A stretch of 64,000 nucleotides of DNA. Source: Episyrphus balteatus (lineage: Eukaryota; Arthropoda; Insecta; Diptera; Syrphidae). Position 1 is the first letter of the stretch, and every line of letters begins with the position of its first letter. Of this stretch, positions 28,401 to 43,400 are shown one piece after another. The notes beneath the pieces were generated by a model. It was given only the letters and a program-made list of their open reading frames with translations. It did no database searches and had not been told where the DNA came from. Location: positions 46,244,402-46,308,401 of the forward strand of contig NC_079134.1 in NCBI RefSeq assembly GCF_945859705.1, in the 5' to 3' direction. The position numbers and the translations under genes were made by a program.

Positions 28401-31400
28401 ATATAGAAGCTCTGATCGTCTGGTCATTACGTAATGTTCTTAGATTTGGGGTATTTTTTCTTTCGTTAAAGACCAGACGAGCAAAACTTATGAGTTATGA
28501 CTTTAGGTACGTTTACTTTTTAATAATATAATATCATACGAAAGAAAGATTATCAAGTAAGTATTATAACCATTTTTGCTTACAGAAACACGAGATGACG
28601 ACAAAGTTGAACAAGTGGAAACCAACCTGGAAGAGGAATCCAGTTATTATGAATATTAAATTATTATTGATTGACCTTTGTATATAATATGTATATAATG
28701 TAAATTTTGTATTACATCCAGTAGGTAATAACCAGAAGAAACGAAAAATATTGTTTTATTCAAAAACTGTCTAATTTTTTTTTAAATTGTCAGATTAGCA
28801 ATACACCTTAACATAATTGTCAGATTATCATTTAGAGTGACTCCGACATCGAGCTGAACCTACAGTAGAAAAATCTGACGCGCTCGAGTAACTTAAGTTA
28901 GCAATTTTTTTTTACATTTTCAAAAATGATTTATAAGTGTAGGCCACGTCCAAATCATCAGTTATTCAAATTGAATTGAACACTATTAGGAGTTCATTGA
29001 ACGTACTCTCTCAAAATCTGTCACGCTCGAATAACTTTTTTTTTTTAATTTTTTCTACCGCTTTTTGTAGCCACCCACCACTGTCTTATCGTCAGATTAA
29101 TATTTATCGGTTATCACAAAGTCAATGCGAGTATACCCTATTAATATCTGACGCGCTCGAGTATTTCAATGTGGCAGTTTTTTTTTTACATTTTCTTAAC
29201 GTGTTTATAAGCTTAATTGGAAAACTTCCATATACTTTTTTTCGTTTTAGAACCTAATCTTCGCAATCAAATAGGTCCCCATGGCGCTCGAGTAACTGCA
29301 AATTTAGCATCTCGGGCTCCCTTACTAAAAAGTATTTGGACCAGCTTTTGTGTACCTATATTTGTCCTAAATTCTTTGCATATCACAGCCCATTATTATT
29401 TTTAAATATAGTAAATTTCAAGGCTACCTATTCAAACTTATTTTTTGCAAACTATGGAGCGGCAAGGAATGCAATAAAAAATAAAAGGCACGACTGGGGT
29501 CGCACGTACTTGCTCTTGCAGTTCAAAGCACTTTTATGTTAGTCTACTTGTAGATTTAAAAAGCTGGATCTAAATTTAAAAAAAAAAATGAATATTGGGG
29601 AAGAGCCGACATTTAGGGCAAAATTTTGTTAAATGAAAATTTTTTTTTTGTTATTTGACTTTTTGCAGAAAAAATAAAAATTCAACGTATACAAAGTTTA
29701 ATCAAAATCGTTAGAGCCGTTTTCGAGAAATTCTTAACATCGTATTTTTTCGTATGGGAGGTATACGTTCTAAACGAGATAAAAAAAAAAACAAAAAAAA
29801 ACCAACTTTCAGAATTCCATAAAAATCATCTGTACCAAATTTGAAAAAAAGCCATCCACCCGTTAAGGCTGTGGAAATGTGTACAGATCAGATGGACGCA
29901 CAGACGCACGGACGGAATTGCGGGACCCACTTTTTCGGAATTCTCCATCATCGTAATGTTGGTTTTGATTAAAACCTCAATTTTTTTTTTCGACACAAAA
30001 CCAATACTTGCCCTATAGATACGGTGACCATCCGTCCCGGTTTACCCGGGACTGTCCCGTATTTCTACAGCTTGTCCCGGGTTTTTATTTAAGCAACTCG
30101 GGACGTATAAGTGTCCCGTATTTTGTAATTTGTCCCCTGATTGTCCCGTATTTGCACATTCTCTGATTTTTGTATTCAATATTTTAAATAACTTGTACGG
30201 AAAACAATAAAAAAGTGGTTGGAAATTAAAATTTTTCGGATAAAGCCTAGTACGCTGCTGAAGCAAAAAGAAAATTTTTCTAAGTCTCCAAAGTCAAAAA
30301 ACTGTTGCTGCAAGAAAAATTGCCTGGACAAATAAATGGGAGTGACAAACGATTGAAAACTCTCCATATATTCTTGCAAAGGTAAGAATTTCGTTACCTT
30401 AGCTGCGTATTGTGCAACGAAAAGCAAAATTTTCGTTTACGATTTCGTTGTGCTGGTTTTGTATGAACATTTTCGTTTCGCTTCTAGACTAGGCTTCAGC
30501 TTTTTTTAAATGTTCGTCAATTATTTAGTTCCAGCTTCTCTTTGTTAGGTTGCTACACCAGGTAAAAACGAATAAAGAACAACATATGGAAGAGTAAAGA
30601 TCCCAGATAAGTTGAAAAACTGTTAAGGACATTTTGTGTTAAAGATCATACAATTTCAAAATCATTTGAAATAAAATTGAAATGTTAAAAAACATCTCTC
30701 CCGATTTTGATTAAAAAAACTTTGATAAAAAAAAGTTATTAACAGACATTATTATAAAACCATTTTCTTGATTTCTGATTTCGTAAACGACTTAAATGAT
30801 TTCAACAAAAACGCTCCCATAAAATCGTTTAGAAAATCTTGATATCAACACAAGGAAAAATTATGAAAACTCATTTAAAAAAATTTAATTTTTTTTTTAA
30901 ATCAATATTTTCAAAACGATCCAACGAATTTTGTATCTGTCCCGGGTTTCGCTTCCAGAAATATGGTCACCGTACCTATAGAGCAAGTAAAAAAATTGGA
31001 GGAAGGTAATGAACTTCCCAAATTATATGTAGGGGAATTGGGGGCAAGACCGCCCACTTAGTGTTGGACTGTCTTAAAAATCAATAAAAAACATCTTTTA
31101 AATAGAATAAAGTTTTTATTCATTAAGTTTAATGTTTTTTGCAGAAACTCTCATTATTATCTATAAAAAAAACCGTTTCTGTTGTTTTAAATGCAGCCTA
31201 TTTGTAATAATAACACAATTATGCTATATTTTCATTAGTTCTCACTCCATCACAAGGTTTTTGGTACCATTTGGTACACATTTTGCACTTAATCCAACAA
31301 TACTTTGGATTGGACCAAGAAAGCAGTTGCAGATAGAAGGTACAAATACGATCTGCAAAGTCCTCTTCATCAGAATCATCAATTACAGTATTGTTTGGCG

Positions 31401-34400
31401 CCTGTTGCTTAACTCTTTGGAAGATTTAACGGTAAACTTCTGATTTCACTTTGTTTAGGCTACCAGAGCTTCAAATTTCACCCATGGGCGGTCTTGCCCC
31501 AGTCATATCATATTTGATGTTCTGTATTATTTTTTTTTAAATTTATCTTTATGACTCTTTTCTTTCGCAGAGAATACTTTTTAATATTCACTTTCTATTA
31601 TAAAAAAAAGGAAAAGTTAAAAATTTGAATTATTTCAGTGTCAAAAATACAACTGACTTTTCACATGAACGATTACAATTTGGTGAAAAATCACAAAATT
31701 TACCGTAACTCTTCGGGGTCTTAGCCGAAATTGCTAAAACTTACAGACGTGATCGATCTTACCAAAGTGCACCTATTTTATATTGCAAGTGTTGCCAACT
31801 CTACTTTTTTTCATACAACATAGTACGAAAACCGTCTTACCCCCATAGGCGGTCTTGCTCCCACTTCCCCTGCATATAACCTGTGAATTTTTTCGGTGTA
31901 AGTATTGTTTGGTAACATTTTCTTGATGAGCTCGTCCACCTTTAAGACGTAAATGCAAAAAATTGATGTAATATATGTTCAATCAGACGGCAAAATCTGT
32001 GGCAGATGAAACATTAAACAATACAACTGTTATGCTTGTTGAACAAAGAAAATATTTTGGTTTGTTTCAATCGACAATCACAGACGGTTTGTTGACTTGA
32101 TTCTATTTATTTACAAAATCACTAACATGGTTATGATGGTTCGAAATCTGACTGAAAATCCTGGATTCAATTATTGTTGTAACGCTACCTTTAATTCTTG
32201 ACTTAAACTGCGTGAGTATTACCTACTTTTCTTTATTATTTTTTTACTTCGTTTCTTTTTTATCAGTTATTGTACCTATTTCAATTATAGACGTAACTTG
32301 TTACTTGTATTTTGACCACTTGGGCACTTTTTCCAAGCTTTAAAAGCCGTTTTTTTTTTCTTGTTATCACTGCTTAAATAATGAAAGATCAATGGAAGCT
32401 TAATCGGGTAGTTCTCTGATAGCATTTCTGATTGATCAGCCGATAATTATTTTAAACGATTAGCTGCTTATCTGTGAGATGCAATCGAATTTGCTGGAAT
32501 ACTGAATCCAGTAAGTAGGTATTATTATTTTGCAACCAAACGTATTCTCTTTGCAAATTCCCCTGCAACTCTTCTGTTAATACAAACCGACTTGGTATGT
32601 TACTGCTAATTGCTTATTAAAAAAATATTTAGTAAAATTATAAAAACGACAAATAAAATGAACCTATTATAATAATTTTGGTGTGATAACCAGAAAGATA
32701 ATTTCACAAGAGCACCAAAAGTGCGGTAAGAAATAACTGATTTACAATTTCATCGCCCTTAGAGTAGGTACAAAGCTTCTGTAGCAATGACCAAATAAGT
32801 GGTAATCAAAATCATACATATAATTCGTCTACAGGAAACACTTTGAAATTAAAATGCGGTCATGATTACTTATTTGAAAATATTATTCCAAATAATTTTT
32901 CGAGAAACCTTGAAATGGGGTAACAGGAAATACATTCGTTGCAAAAAGTAACTTTTTGAATATCCTACATATATTGCAGATCTTTTTAAGGTTACCTATT
33001 CTACATATTTGCAAAATTATGAAAACAAACACTTAAAGAACTCAACTGAAAGCAAGTTGTTAAAGTAGACGAAATGGTTCAATTCAAACATTTTGGTTAC
33101 CAAAAACTTAATATTTTGTTTTCCTTTTTTGTTTATTGAGCTTTTTACTCACGTATTTCTTTCAAGAGTTGGGCTTTGAATATCAATTGAACTCAGTTAG
33201 TGGGTTATGTTGTGATCAAAAATGCATAAAATCACCCATCAGCTGATGGTTCTTAATGAGTTTCATTGTAATTCAAGGTCAATTTATCGATATTATTTCT
33301 TTGTCGTTTCAATGCGTTTTTTTGATCAAAATTGAAGTCACGATCACGAACTTTTTTTGGAATAAACATGAACCTTTGTTGTTAGTTTTGTATAGACAAG
33401 ACACTTATGAGTAGGTATAAAAAAAAACTATTAAATCATGAGCTTCCTTTAAATTGTTTGCACATGGAGTATTATTTGCATGGTATAAAAACACTTTTGG
33501 CTGTGTTATGCATTAATGGTTTGTAGAAGACAAATGCAGAAATGTCTGCAATTTTTGACCTAGAACATTCCATTCTTCATGGATGAGATTCTACTTAACC
33601 TCAACCACTTTTTTCTACCACAAATTGAAATCAATATTTTCGCATCATTTAATAAATTGATTTGGTTAATTTTTGGACGAGCAATTACGCATTTAATTTG
33701 GTAACCCACAAGAGAGAGTAGGTCATCACGAAATAATTTCCATTTTCGTTTTAATTTTTAATCATCGTGCGAAATTTCAACAAACCTATTATCTACGACG
33801 ATTTCATGACAAAATTTTAATTGCTTTCAATATCTCCGAATAAAACACGAATACGCTATTAAATCGACAGAAATTTTAATTGCACTTTCAATGAGTGAGC
33901 GACTAGAAAAAAAAAAAAAAACAAAACATCACAAATTCATTTCGTTTTTGGGGGAGAATCATTTTGATTCTATTTTTGGTTAAAGAGTTTGAAAGAGAGA
34001 GTTAAGTGACAAATAATTTTGAATATTCTTTTAATTGATTTGGTATTATTGTTGATATTTTATATAATCTAATTGTTTGTTTGTTTTTAAGACCCATCTA
34101 GTCTAGTAAATTATAATTTATTCAAACTAAACTGAAAGAAAAAGGGACACTAACTAACTTTTATTTAACTAACGTTAAATAAAAGAAAACAGCATTCATT
34201 GAACTATTATTTGTATTTATTTAACTTTGAGGATGAAGATTTTAAAATCAATGTGGTAAAACAAAGAATTTTTGAATTAATTCAGAATCAGAATTATATC
34301 TTTTAAAAGCCGAAAAAACATTAAAATTTATAAAGCTAACAAACTTAAAATTTGGCTCATGTTTACTTCAGTATTTTTATTGAATGATGAATCTCTGAAA

Positions 34401-37400
34401 GAATTCACTGATCAACTATATATAATTTTATATCAATGGCCAGCCAAATAATCTAGCAACTGTTAGACTATATATACCCTTATTAAAAATTTAAAATATA
34501 TCATTTTGGCAATTTTCGAGTTTAAGTTGTATTTAAGCAGTGAAAAACTGTGTTTTATTATTGTCGAATATAAGCCCTTCATGTGAAGCACTGGTTTTTC
34601 ATCATATAATGACTGCACAGGTTTGCTCTTAACATCATGAAAATCTTGGGTAAAATCACAATGTCGCGTCATTAAAATAAACGGATCACTCCGAAAACAT
34701 CCCGAATTACTTTGGAAAAAATTACATAACTCTACACCTTAAGAATGGGTCGCTGCTGTACGATTGTGTTTTTTTTTTTTTTCTAAAATCATCTTCTGAA
34801 CACGTATTGCTTTGGCAAAATCTTCGGTAGCCGGGAAAAAAATAAATCATGGAACGTGATGTTTAAAGCACGGGTTGGCCACTAAAACCAAGGGTAGTTC
34901 GAAGTTCGTTTAAATTAATGATTTGGTTGGCCCCTTAAAATCACGAGATTCCTCTATAGGGAAAAGGTGAATACATTCACCTTTATTACGTAAGTCGTTT
35001 GTACTAAATCGACACAAAAAACGACTAGCTCTCGACGCTAAAATTGAGGCTTAAGTAAAGCAATTACAGTGTCATAGGAGAGAGGGGCGAAGAGCGAAGG
35101 GGACGGCCAAGATAAATTTCTATTTTAAGACAAATTGTAGCTCCCACAGCAAGTCATTTTAGTATAGGTACAAATGACTTAAGTAATAAAAGAGGACTTA
35201 AGTAATAGTATAGGTACAAATGACTTAAGTAATAGGAGGGATTTTCTCATACAAAGTATGGGCAAAAGGCGCAGAAGCCGATTACTAGTTGAGGGGCGGC
35301 AAACCTGGTGTTTTAGTCTAGAATATGGAATTTGCAATGACTAATGGGAGAAAAAGTCATTGGAAACATTTTTTTACAGAATTTTTGACTTCTATGAGGT
35401 GAACAGATAGGTCTCCAAATTTGCCGCCCTAGGCTCCAGCCTACTCAGCCTTCTGGTAAATCCGCCACTGCCGCCAATATCCACATTATTTATCTTTGAC
35501 CCTTTCTGAACTGAAACTCGGTCCTCATATTTTGCATACTCAACTACCTCTAGCGCCTGCACTATGAAGCCTTTGATGTCGAGAAGGGTTTACGACAAGG
35601 TTATCATGCAAGATGCAACCTCTTTTACATCGTATTTGAAGTCAACTCAACATCTGGCTAATGCGAGTGTCATTGCATTATCGTAAGAATGAAGCGAACT
35701 GTCAGTGGTGCGTTCTCTCAGCAGCAGATTGTCCTCGAGGATTCAAACATCATACACAGAAGTTATAAAATAAAGAAATAATGAAGAGTTTTGAAACCAG
35801 ATTTATGCGCGTCAAAGAAATGAAAACCCAAAGTTATGAAAAACCAGTGCTGTGAATGCCAAAGCTATAAAACACTGTTTTCGGGTTGGCAGCAATTGAA
35901 AGGAACCTTAGGTATATATTAGGATGGTCCTTATTTGGAACGTGCAGTTGGACAGCCGCCATCCGGTTGGAAATGTTGCGAAATGAATTTCCTAAGTTTT
36001 TTAGATTCATACAGACACTCTTCCTCTTTTGGATTTTAAGTGAAATTTTCGTGTGCAACAGTTCCTTTGATTTTAATAGGTAGTTTTAGATAGGGTATTC
36101 CATTAGAATAGCTGATTGTACCAGGACACTTAGATATAGAATAATTTTTTTTTCGCTATTTAGAACTAAAAAATATAAGCACCACCTTAATGTAATGGTG
36201 CATCCCTCACTCAAGCAAATTACTGAGCTATAAACATAAAGCAGATTAGCAGACCTCAGCTATAGTTCAACTCGAAAATAGGCATGCAAAATTTTCAATT
36301 CTTCGAAAGAAAAATCCACTAAAAAATCCACACTATAAAATCACCTTTTTTGGTCGACAGCAGAGAAATTTGAGTAATAAGCGTTTTTCTATTACAAAAC
36401 GAACATCAAGCTACGCAAGTTTTTTTTTCTTGCTTAAGCAGGACTATCATCTCGAACATCGGAGTGCAGTACCGAAAACCCATGCAAATCTTAAAAATAA
36501 TCCCAACAAAGAAGCACTTTCTACATTGACTCGGAAGTCGGAACTATCTTTTCAGTAGTGTTTCGTCGCAAATTGAAAATCAATTTATCACCGACTCTTC
36601 CCTTCACTCCATCAACGTAAATATCAAATGGTGAACAAATTCAATCGATTAGGAAAAAACGGAAAATTATTGCTGTAGTCAAATTCTTCTTCTTTGGCCT
36701 AAAATAAAATGTCCTTAAAGTTTATTACCCTATCCAGAAGACAGAAGAACGCCTTAGTTTTTTTTACATAAAAATTCTTCTGATAATGCTCATACAGACT
36801 TATGGGATGGGAGAATTCGATTCAGGTGATGGAACGGAAGCCTTGTCTACGAACTGTAGACTGAAGAAATCTCTTGTTGCTTCAGGTCCAAATTACTAAA
36901 AAATTATTGAAAATAGTTGGACACCAATTACTTAACTGTAACTTCAAAAAAAACTGATCCTAAGTACCTAAGCTATAAATCTAATGTTAAAAATCAATAA
37001 ATTCATATATAAAATAGTCCACATTCAACATTTGTTTAGAATCCTTTGCCAACAACTGAATTGAAGAACTGATTTGTATCCAAAGACAAAACAAATGAAT
37101 TTAAAATTGAGGTCAGCTGTAATTAAACCATAATAACCTAGCAAAAAAATATGATTTTTTTTTGCACAAGAAAAAGTTTTAAAAACTTTTTACAAATTCA
37201 ATCGCGTGACTCTACCAGAGCTTAATTATGTCCATAAATTGCATGCAATTTGGGAAACACCCCATACATTGACAGCAACAAAAAAAACAAAAAAAACAAA
37301 CACACACATTCCGTATAGAAAGTTCGTCCTTCGTCCTTGTGAACCATGAACGTTGTTCGTCGTCGACCAGAATTAGAAAAGCAACAATAGAATCCAATGT

Positions 37401-40400
37401 AAGCGTAAAAAAATCTATATGATTTATGTCATAAAATTCCTGAAAATGACTTCCTTCACAAAAGTCATTGTAACTTTCAACGAAAACAAAAATACACGTC
37501 AAGCGCATTCCATAGAAATTCCAAAACATTAGGTAAAAACTGGCTGCTATACACTTTCTCGTCATTTTGACGTAAATCTTTTGGTCAGCACATTAAAATG
37601 AAACAAAGACAAAAAAAAAAAAAAAAAAATACGCAAGGAAAACACGTCCGCAGGAAGACTTTTCTTCTTTCTTTTAAATGTTTTCGACAAAAAAAAAAAA
37701 AAAAAAAACCAACGAAATTTTACTACACATTCGAAGTATCGATTTACATTGCACTCCCGTGTCTTTCTCTGTTTTCTTATGTCGATTTTTTCACTAACAA
37801 AGATATATTTTTTTTTCAACTTTAAACGAACACATCTTCGGTGCGAGTGCACTTTGAAAAGCACAAATCACTCGTGAACAAAGCACCGATTAAGGAGCAA
37901 AAGACCATCGCACTTGCATTGCATTCATTCATATTGAGAGACTCGTAAGACCGCACTTAACATTTAACTTACGTAACGCTAACGATTAAGAAAGCTTTAA
38001 GGGATTGCGCGAACAAAATGTACGAGTACCTACGTAAAAAATAAAAAACAACAACGGATTTTTCTGCTTAATTACTATTGATTGTGACGACACCAAAACA
38101 CATTTCAATTGCCAGGATGTGTGTGTGTGTGGGGGAAGGAGGACAGAAGTTAGCTAGCTTAGCCGACAAAACCGGCAGAGAATATTTTTTGAAATCCGCT
38201 TTTTTGCAAGTTGAACGAGTTATGCTCTACAACCGACCGAGGACTGAACAAACCGAAATCGTTTATCCAAGTTTCAACCGCACAAAAAAAACAACAGCCC
38301 TAGCCCACTTTTATACCACCACCGACCATCATCATCAGCCTTTAACTATATGGCTAAGGCAGAAAAGTCAGTCCGCCGGAACGTTTTAGAATTCTATACT
38401 TTTTCCGTTTCGTAGTCATTACGACGACAACGACACGACTTTTAAACAAATCAAAAGGGTCTTCGTCAAAATAGGGCAAACGGGCTTATGACAGTTTGGG
38501 GTTGATGTCTTTGATGGTGGGATGGTGGGACATGGCTATATACTATATTGAGTGAGTGCATGAATCCTGGCATTTTCAGATAGAGCCTACAATAGCTAGC
38601 AACATCAAAAATACATATATGAAAATGCATGCAAGCAATAGTCGTAGTTGTATTCTTTTTTTTTTTTGTCTTTTCGTTTTTATTGTGTTAAAGGATATAA
38701 TAACAGTATCGATTTTTTTTTGTATTTTGTTATGTTTTGTCTTTGGGAAAAACCTTTTATTATGATTGGAGGAGTGCCGACATGGCTGGATCTTAATTAT
38801 ATAGACCCGGAATCAATGTCATTTTGGTATCATTTAACTTGTGGGTTATTTATGATTGTTTCAAATAAGAATGGCCTATTGGGAAAATAAATTTCATTTG
38901 CAGATGTAGTTTGGTCTTTCATTAACCTTTTTCATAGGAACTTTTATCAAATTTATTGCAGCGATCGAGGCATGCCAAAAGTGTTTGCATGACAGGATAG
39001 TGCAGTCATTATACATATGTATACATTTGGAAATGAAAAATGACCGAGAAAGCTAAATTTTGTATATGTTGTAGGGGATGCTTAAAAAAGCTTATCTTGA
39101 AGTTTTCGACCAAGATTTCCTATGAGCTTTTTCCGCAATAACTCGGCTATCCTTCGAAATACGAAAATTTTACAAGGAGCTTTTTTGGAGCTTTTACCAT
39201 GTTCTACAATTCATGCATACACATTTTTTGCGTAGGGTAAAGTCGGGTGATATGGCACCACGGGTGATATGGCACCCTTTCAATATCTCCCACTTAATGA
39301 CTTCTTTTCAAAGCAAAAAGAGCAAAATAGAATTCAGTCTGACGTAAGCTTTCAGTGGATGCATTCGGATCCGCAGTAACCATTGCCACTTAAATTTAAA
39401 AAATAGACAAACAAAAAAGTGAGTTCAATTTGAGCGAAAAGGTTTTTTGTGTAAAATTGTTGTACGTGTGGTTCCAAAAGTATTTGACGCAGAGGGTTCA
39501 TTTTAACACAAAAAGAACGGTAACGGTTATATTTTTGTGTTTGCTCATTGCAATAACTAAGCAAACATGATTATTCGTGTCACTTGAAGAAAACAGAAGT
39601 GTAGTCAAATGGGGGATATGGCACCAAAAACCTCGGGATATATGGCACCCAAAAACCTCGGGATATATGGCACCGGTGCCATTTCCCCCGCATCTAATTT
39701 TTAACCTATTTATTTTTCAACTGACAATTGTATTTACAAAAAACTTCAGCAAACTAGGCCAATTGGACTAAAACCCAGATCACAGTAGCCGTTGGAGTTG
39801 CTGAATGTCAAAAATAAAAGCAGGACCTAAGCATTTTGCGATTCTTTTCACACTTCACTACATTAAAAAGGCTTCTTAAATGACCAGAACCTAAAAGTTT
39901 GCCAAATAGCTTTCAGATTGGCTGAAAAGTGCGGAATAAGGCAGTAATCATAATTTCACTTTTGGTCTTATGATTCGTGTACGTCTTTCAGCAACACATG
40001 CAACAAGTGTCACAAAAAAATATCAAGAAGAAATAGGGTGCCATATCACCCTCGATCAGGTGCCATATCACCCTCCATTTTTTCAATCATGTTTTTTTTA
40101 ATGTTTTTTATTTTTGCAAAAAATAACAACAAATTATCTTTGAATTACACTTATGTACCTATTTTGTATTTAAGAAATAGTTTTAAAATAAATCTGCTTT
40201 TGTTTGAAATAGATATCTTCTTTATTTCTCAAGTAATAACGAAAAACGAAAATGGGTGCCATATCCCCCGACTTTACCCTATCATGAACCGTTTTCGAGA
40301 TATCGATCAAAAAAGTCAAAAATTTACGATATGCGATTTGTTTTTTGACATTATCTATTTTTGGTGATGAATATCCAAAAAAATATTAAAATCAAATTTG

Positions 40401-43400
40401 TAGACACTGTTCAGACCTACAATTTTTACAGATGCATTATATTTTACAGATGCATTTTAGAAAATATAAATTGTTGGAAGTAGTTAAAATGTTCCCGATT
40501 TTACTCGCTGTTATAGCTGGTCGCTGAAACTTGCACTATTTGGGTTCTGGCTCGGAAATAAGCAGCTGTTACTGGAAATTCAATTTTCCATAACTAACTA
40601 ATAGTTACATATTTCAATTTACTAAACGTTACTGAGAGTATTTGAATGAACTCTTCTTAATTTTTTTTTAAACATTCTAGAACTCATTTTTTTGAACAAA
40701 GAGAAGACACATTACCTCACAGCTTTTAATTGTGCGCCCAAATTAATTATTCGTAGAAAATTCTTGTTTTGTTTTTTTGTATAGGTTATCGGGAAGAATG
40801 CAAATCATAGTAACTCAGGTGGATTGAAATTTTTTTCTCTTATTATTTAAAAAGAAATTGTTTGTTGAATTCAGAGTTTTTTTTGAAGATCTACTCAATC
40901 ATTCTATTAATGCTTATATTATGTGCATTACAGATGTATATAGAGGGTTTAATTCATTTCGAGATAACCAATAGGGCACATGTGAGTTGTGAAATATTAA
41001 TTAATTTTTTTGGGCTCCTGGAAAGGAAAGAAACCAGAATATTGTTTGTTACCATTGCTAGTCATAAGATATGTGTGTTTGCACACACTTAATCTATTTT
41101 TGGGGCCCCTGTGTGGAAAATCCCCCGAAATATTGCCAGAACTGGACAGTTTTGAATTGGTTTTGAAATTGAAATACTGAAATTTTGTATTCGGCATTTG
41201 AAAAAAAAAACATTTTATTTTTTGTAGGGGCCCAATACATTTCATTTTTCTAGGGACTAAGTAACGGCAGGGGCTCTGGAATCTGCCTGATTACCCTGGC
41301 TACCGTTTCGGGGGCCCCCCTCCGCTCCGCTCCAACTATCCCTACAGTATGTAAGCCACTGAATGTTCCTAAATTCAATATTTAACTTCCGGCAAAATAA
41401 ATTTCTTACTTCTTTTATAAGTTTGGTTTCATATTTAAAAAAAGCTTTCTTTCTCCCTTAAAACAATAAGATTTCTATATTAAGCTGTTTTACAGAACCT
41501 TAAAAATGCCGATTTTTAATCAAAAATACATCGTTCTTGGAAAGTATACGATTCATAATAAATTTTCGAGGTACATTGGAATTTGTTTTCAATGTTACTT
41601 GATTTCATCTACAAAGATGCATTTAGAAAAAAAATTCAAAATCCTTACAACTATTAAAATGTTGAATTTAAGTAGTTTTTAATCAGCTACTAAAACTAAA
41701 ATTTTCAAAAATTAGATTTTTCAAAAAAAAAAAAAAAAAAAAAAAAAATTGTTCTTCAATAAAGATGTTTTGAATATATGAAAATTTAAATCAATTTTTC
41801 TATCATTTATATTTTCAACATATACTTCTCCGCAAAGTTGTGACAAAAAATTGACTTACATAAAGGACTTTCTGGCCAGAGGTACACGTTTTAGGAACGA
41901 GAAAAGTGGTATTAGTTAAAAGTGAGCGCATGAATTGATATCTTGGCAGTAATAGCGACTAAAAAAGGAATTATGATTAAATAAAGAGCCATCATTTTCA
42001 ATTTAAGACTGATTAAAGTATGAACTAACAACTATTGTACCAAAATTGTACTATTTTGTGGTGACAGAAACGTTTTTAATTTGTACCTTCTCTTAACGAT
42101 AAGAGATGGCTTATATTTATAATTTATATGAAAAAAATTACACAAAAATCGCTATTTCAAATATTATGGTTGGTAGTAAGAGGGTGAACAATACCGATCG
42201 ACTTATTTTAATAACTAGGTACCTACACCTCTCAAAAATCCTTAAAATGGGAACATCGTTTAGGAGCAGTTGAACTACAAACACCGCACGGTGTCACGGT
42301 GCACCGTGACACAAGATTTTTATATTTAGATAATACTTTAATAAATTTAATCAAAAATAAATTTTTCGACATACAGTCGACTTCGTCTAAGTCGAACTCC
42401 CTCTAAATCGAATTTCCTTTTAAGTCGAACTTTTTCACCATTTTTAATGAACAATTTTGAAGAAAATATATTTAATAAATCCCCTCTAACTCGAATTTCC
42501 CTCTAACTCGACCGATTTTTAAATCCCGTGAAAGTTCGACTTAGAGGGAGTCGACTGTATCTTTAAACTGTTTTAATACTAAAGAAGTATAACTTCAACC
42601 GCGTAAAGGAGTTCGTAGAACCTTTTCTAACAACCCTTTTTACTTTTTTTTTGACCCGTCATTCCTTACATTCAGTTTTAAAATATCTAGGTTGTATTTT
42701 GTTTCAATGATTCTTTGATGTCCTTGACAAAGGACCAGCCATTATAATCTACCTTCTAGTTTCCCTATATGAAATTCAGCCCTGACAATCAGTTTTTCAA
42801 TTTTCCCATATTATTTCCACTCCTCCACACAACAATACCCACGAATGACCTACCAATAAGTATAGAACAGTAATAAAAGAGAATGAAAAATGGATTAAAG
42901 CAACAATCTATCTATACAATATACCAGCATAATAATAATACGAAAATAGTATAGTTTTGTGCTAGCACTTTTTGAACGTGTTCTTTGGGTCGATTTGTTA
43001 TAAATCTTAATAAGTTGAGTTATTTAATACGATTTGTCTGCATTTTTTTTCACAAAAAAAAACTAAAATACAAAAACCCCAAGAGAACTAAATGACGACA
43101 CTCTAAGATGGGTATATTTTTATATCTATCTTTTACACCTATCATTTTTTCAATAAACAGTGGGCCAATATTCATTGTTTTGTTGCAAAATCTTTTTTTT
43201 TTATTTTTGTAATTTTCGATTTTATTCGTTTATTTCGAACAAATTTTCGAAAAGAGGGTACTGATCCTTACTCCTAAATATTTTTTTTTCATTTTAAAAC
43301 TAAATCTGTCCCACTGTACTTCGCGTAGGTCATCAGAGGTTTATAAGTGACGAAATGAGAAAGACATTTTCTATTTATAGTTTTTTCAGTTCGTATTGGA

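Noticed and set aside
27690..29300. Regularly spaced CTCGAG motifs as a CRISPR-like array
   Set aside because: The genome is eukaryotic, spacing is about 140 bp, and motif orientation flips halfway; it is a transposon feature.
37562..37864. Opposed open frames in the A/T homopolymer zone
   Set aside because: They consist of Lys or Phe runs from homopolymers and show no coding signature.
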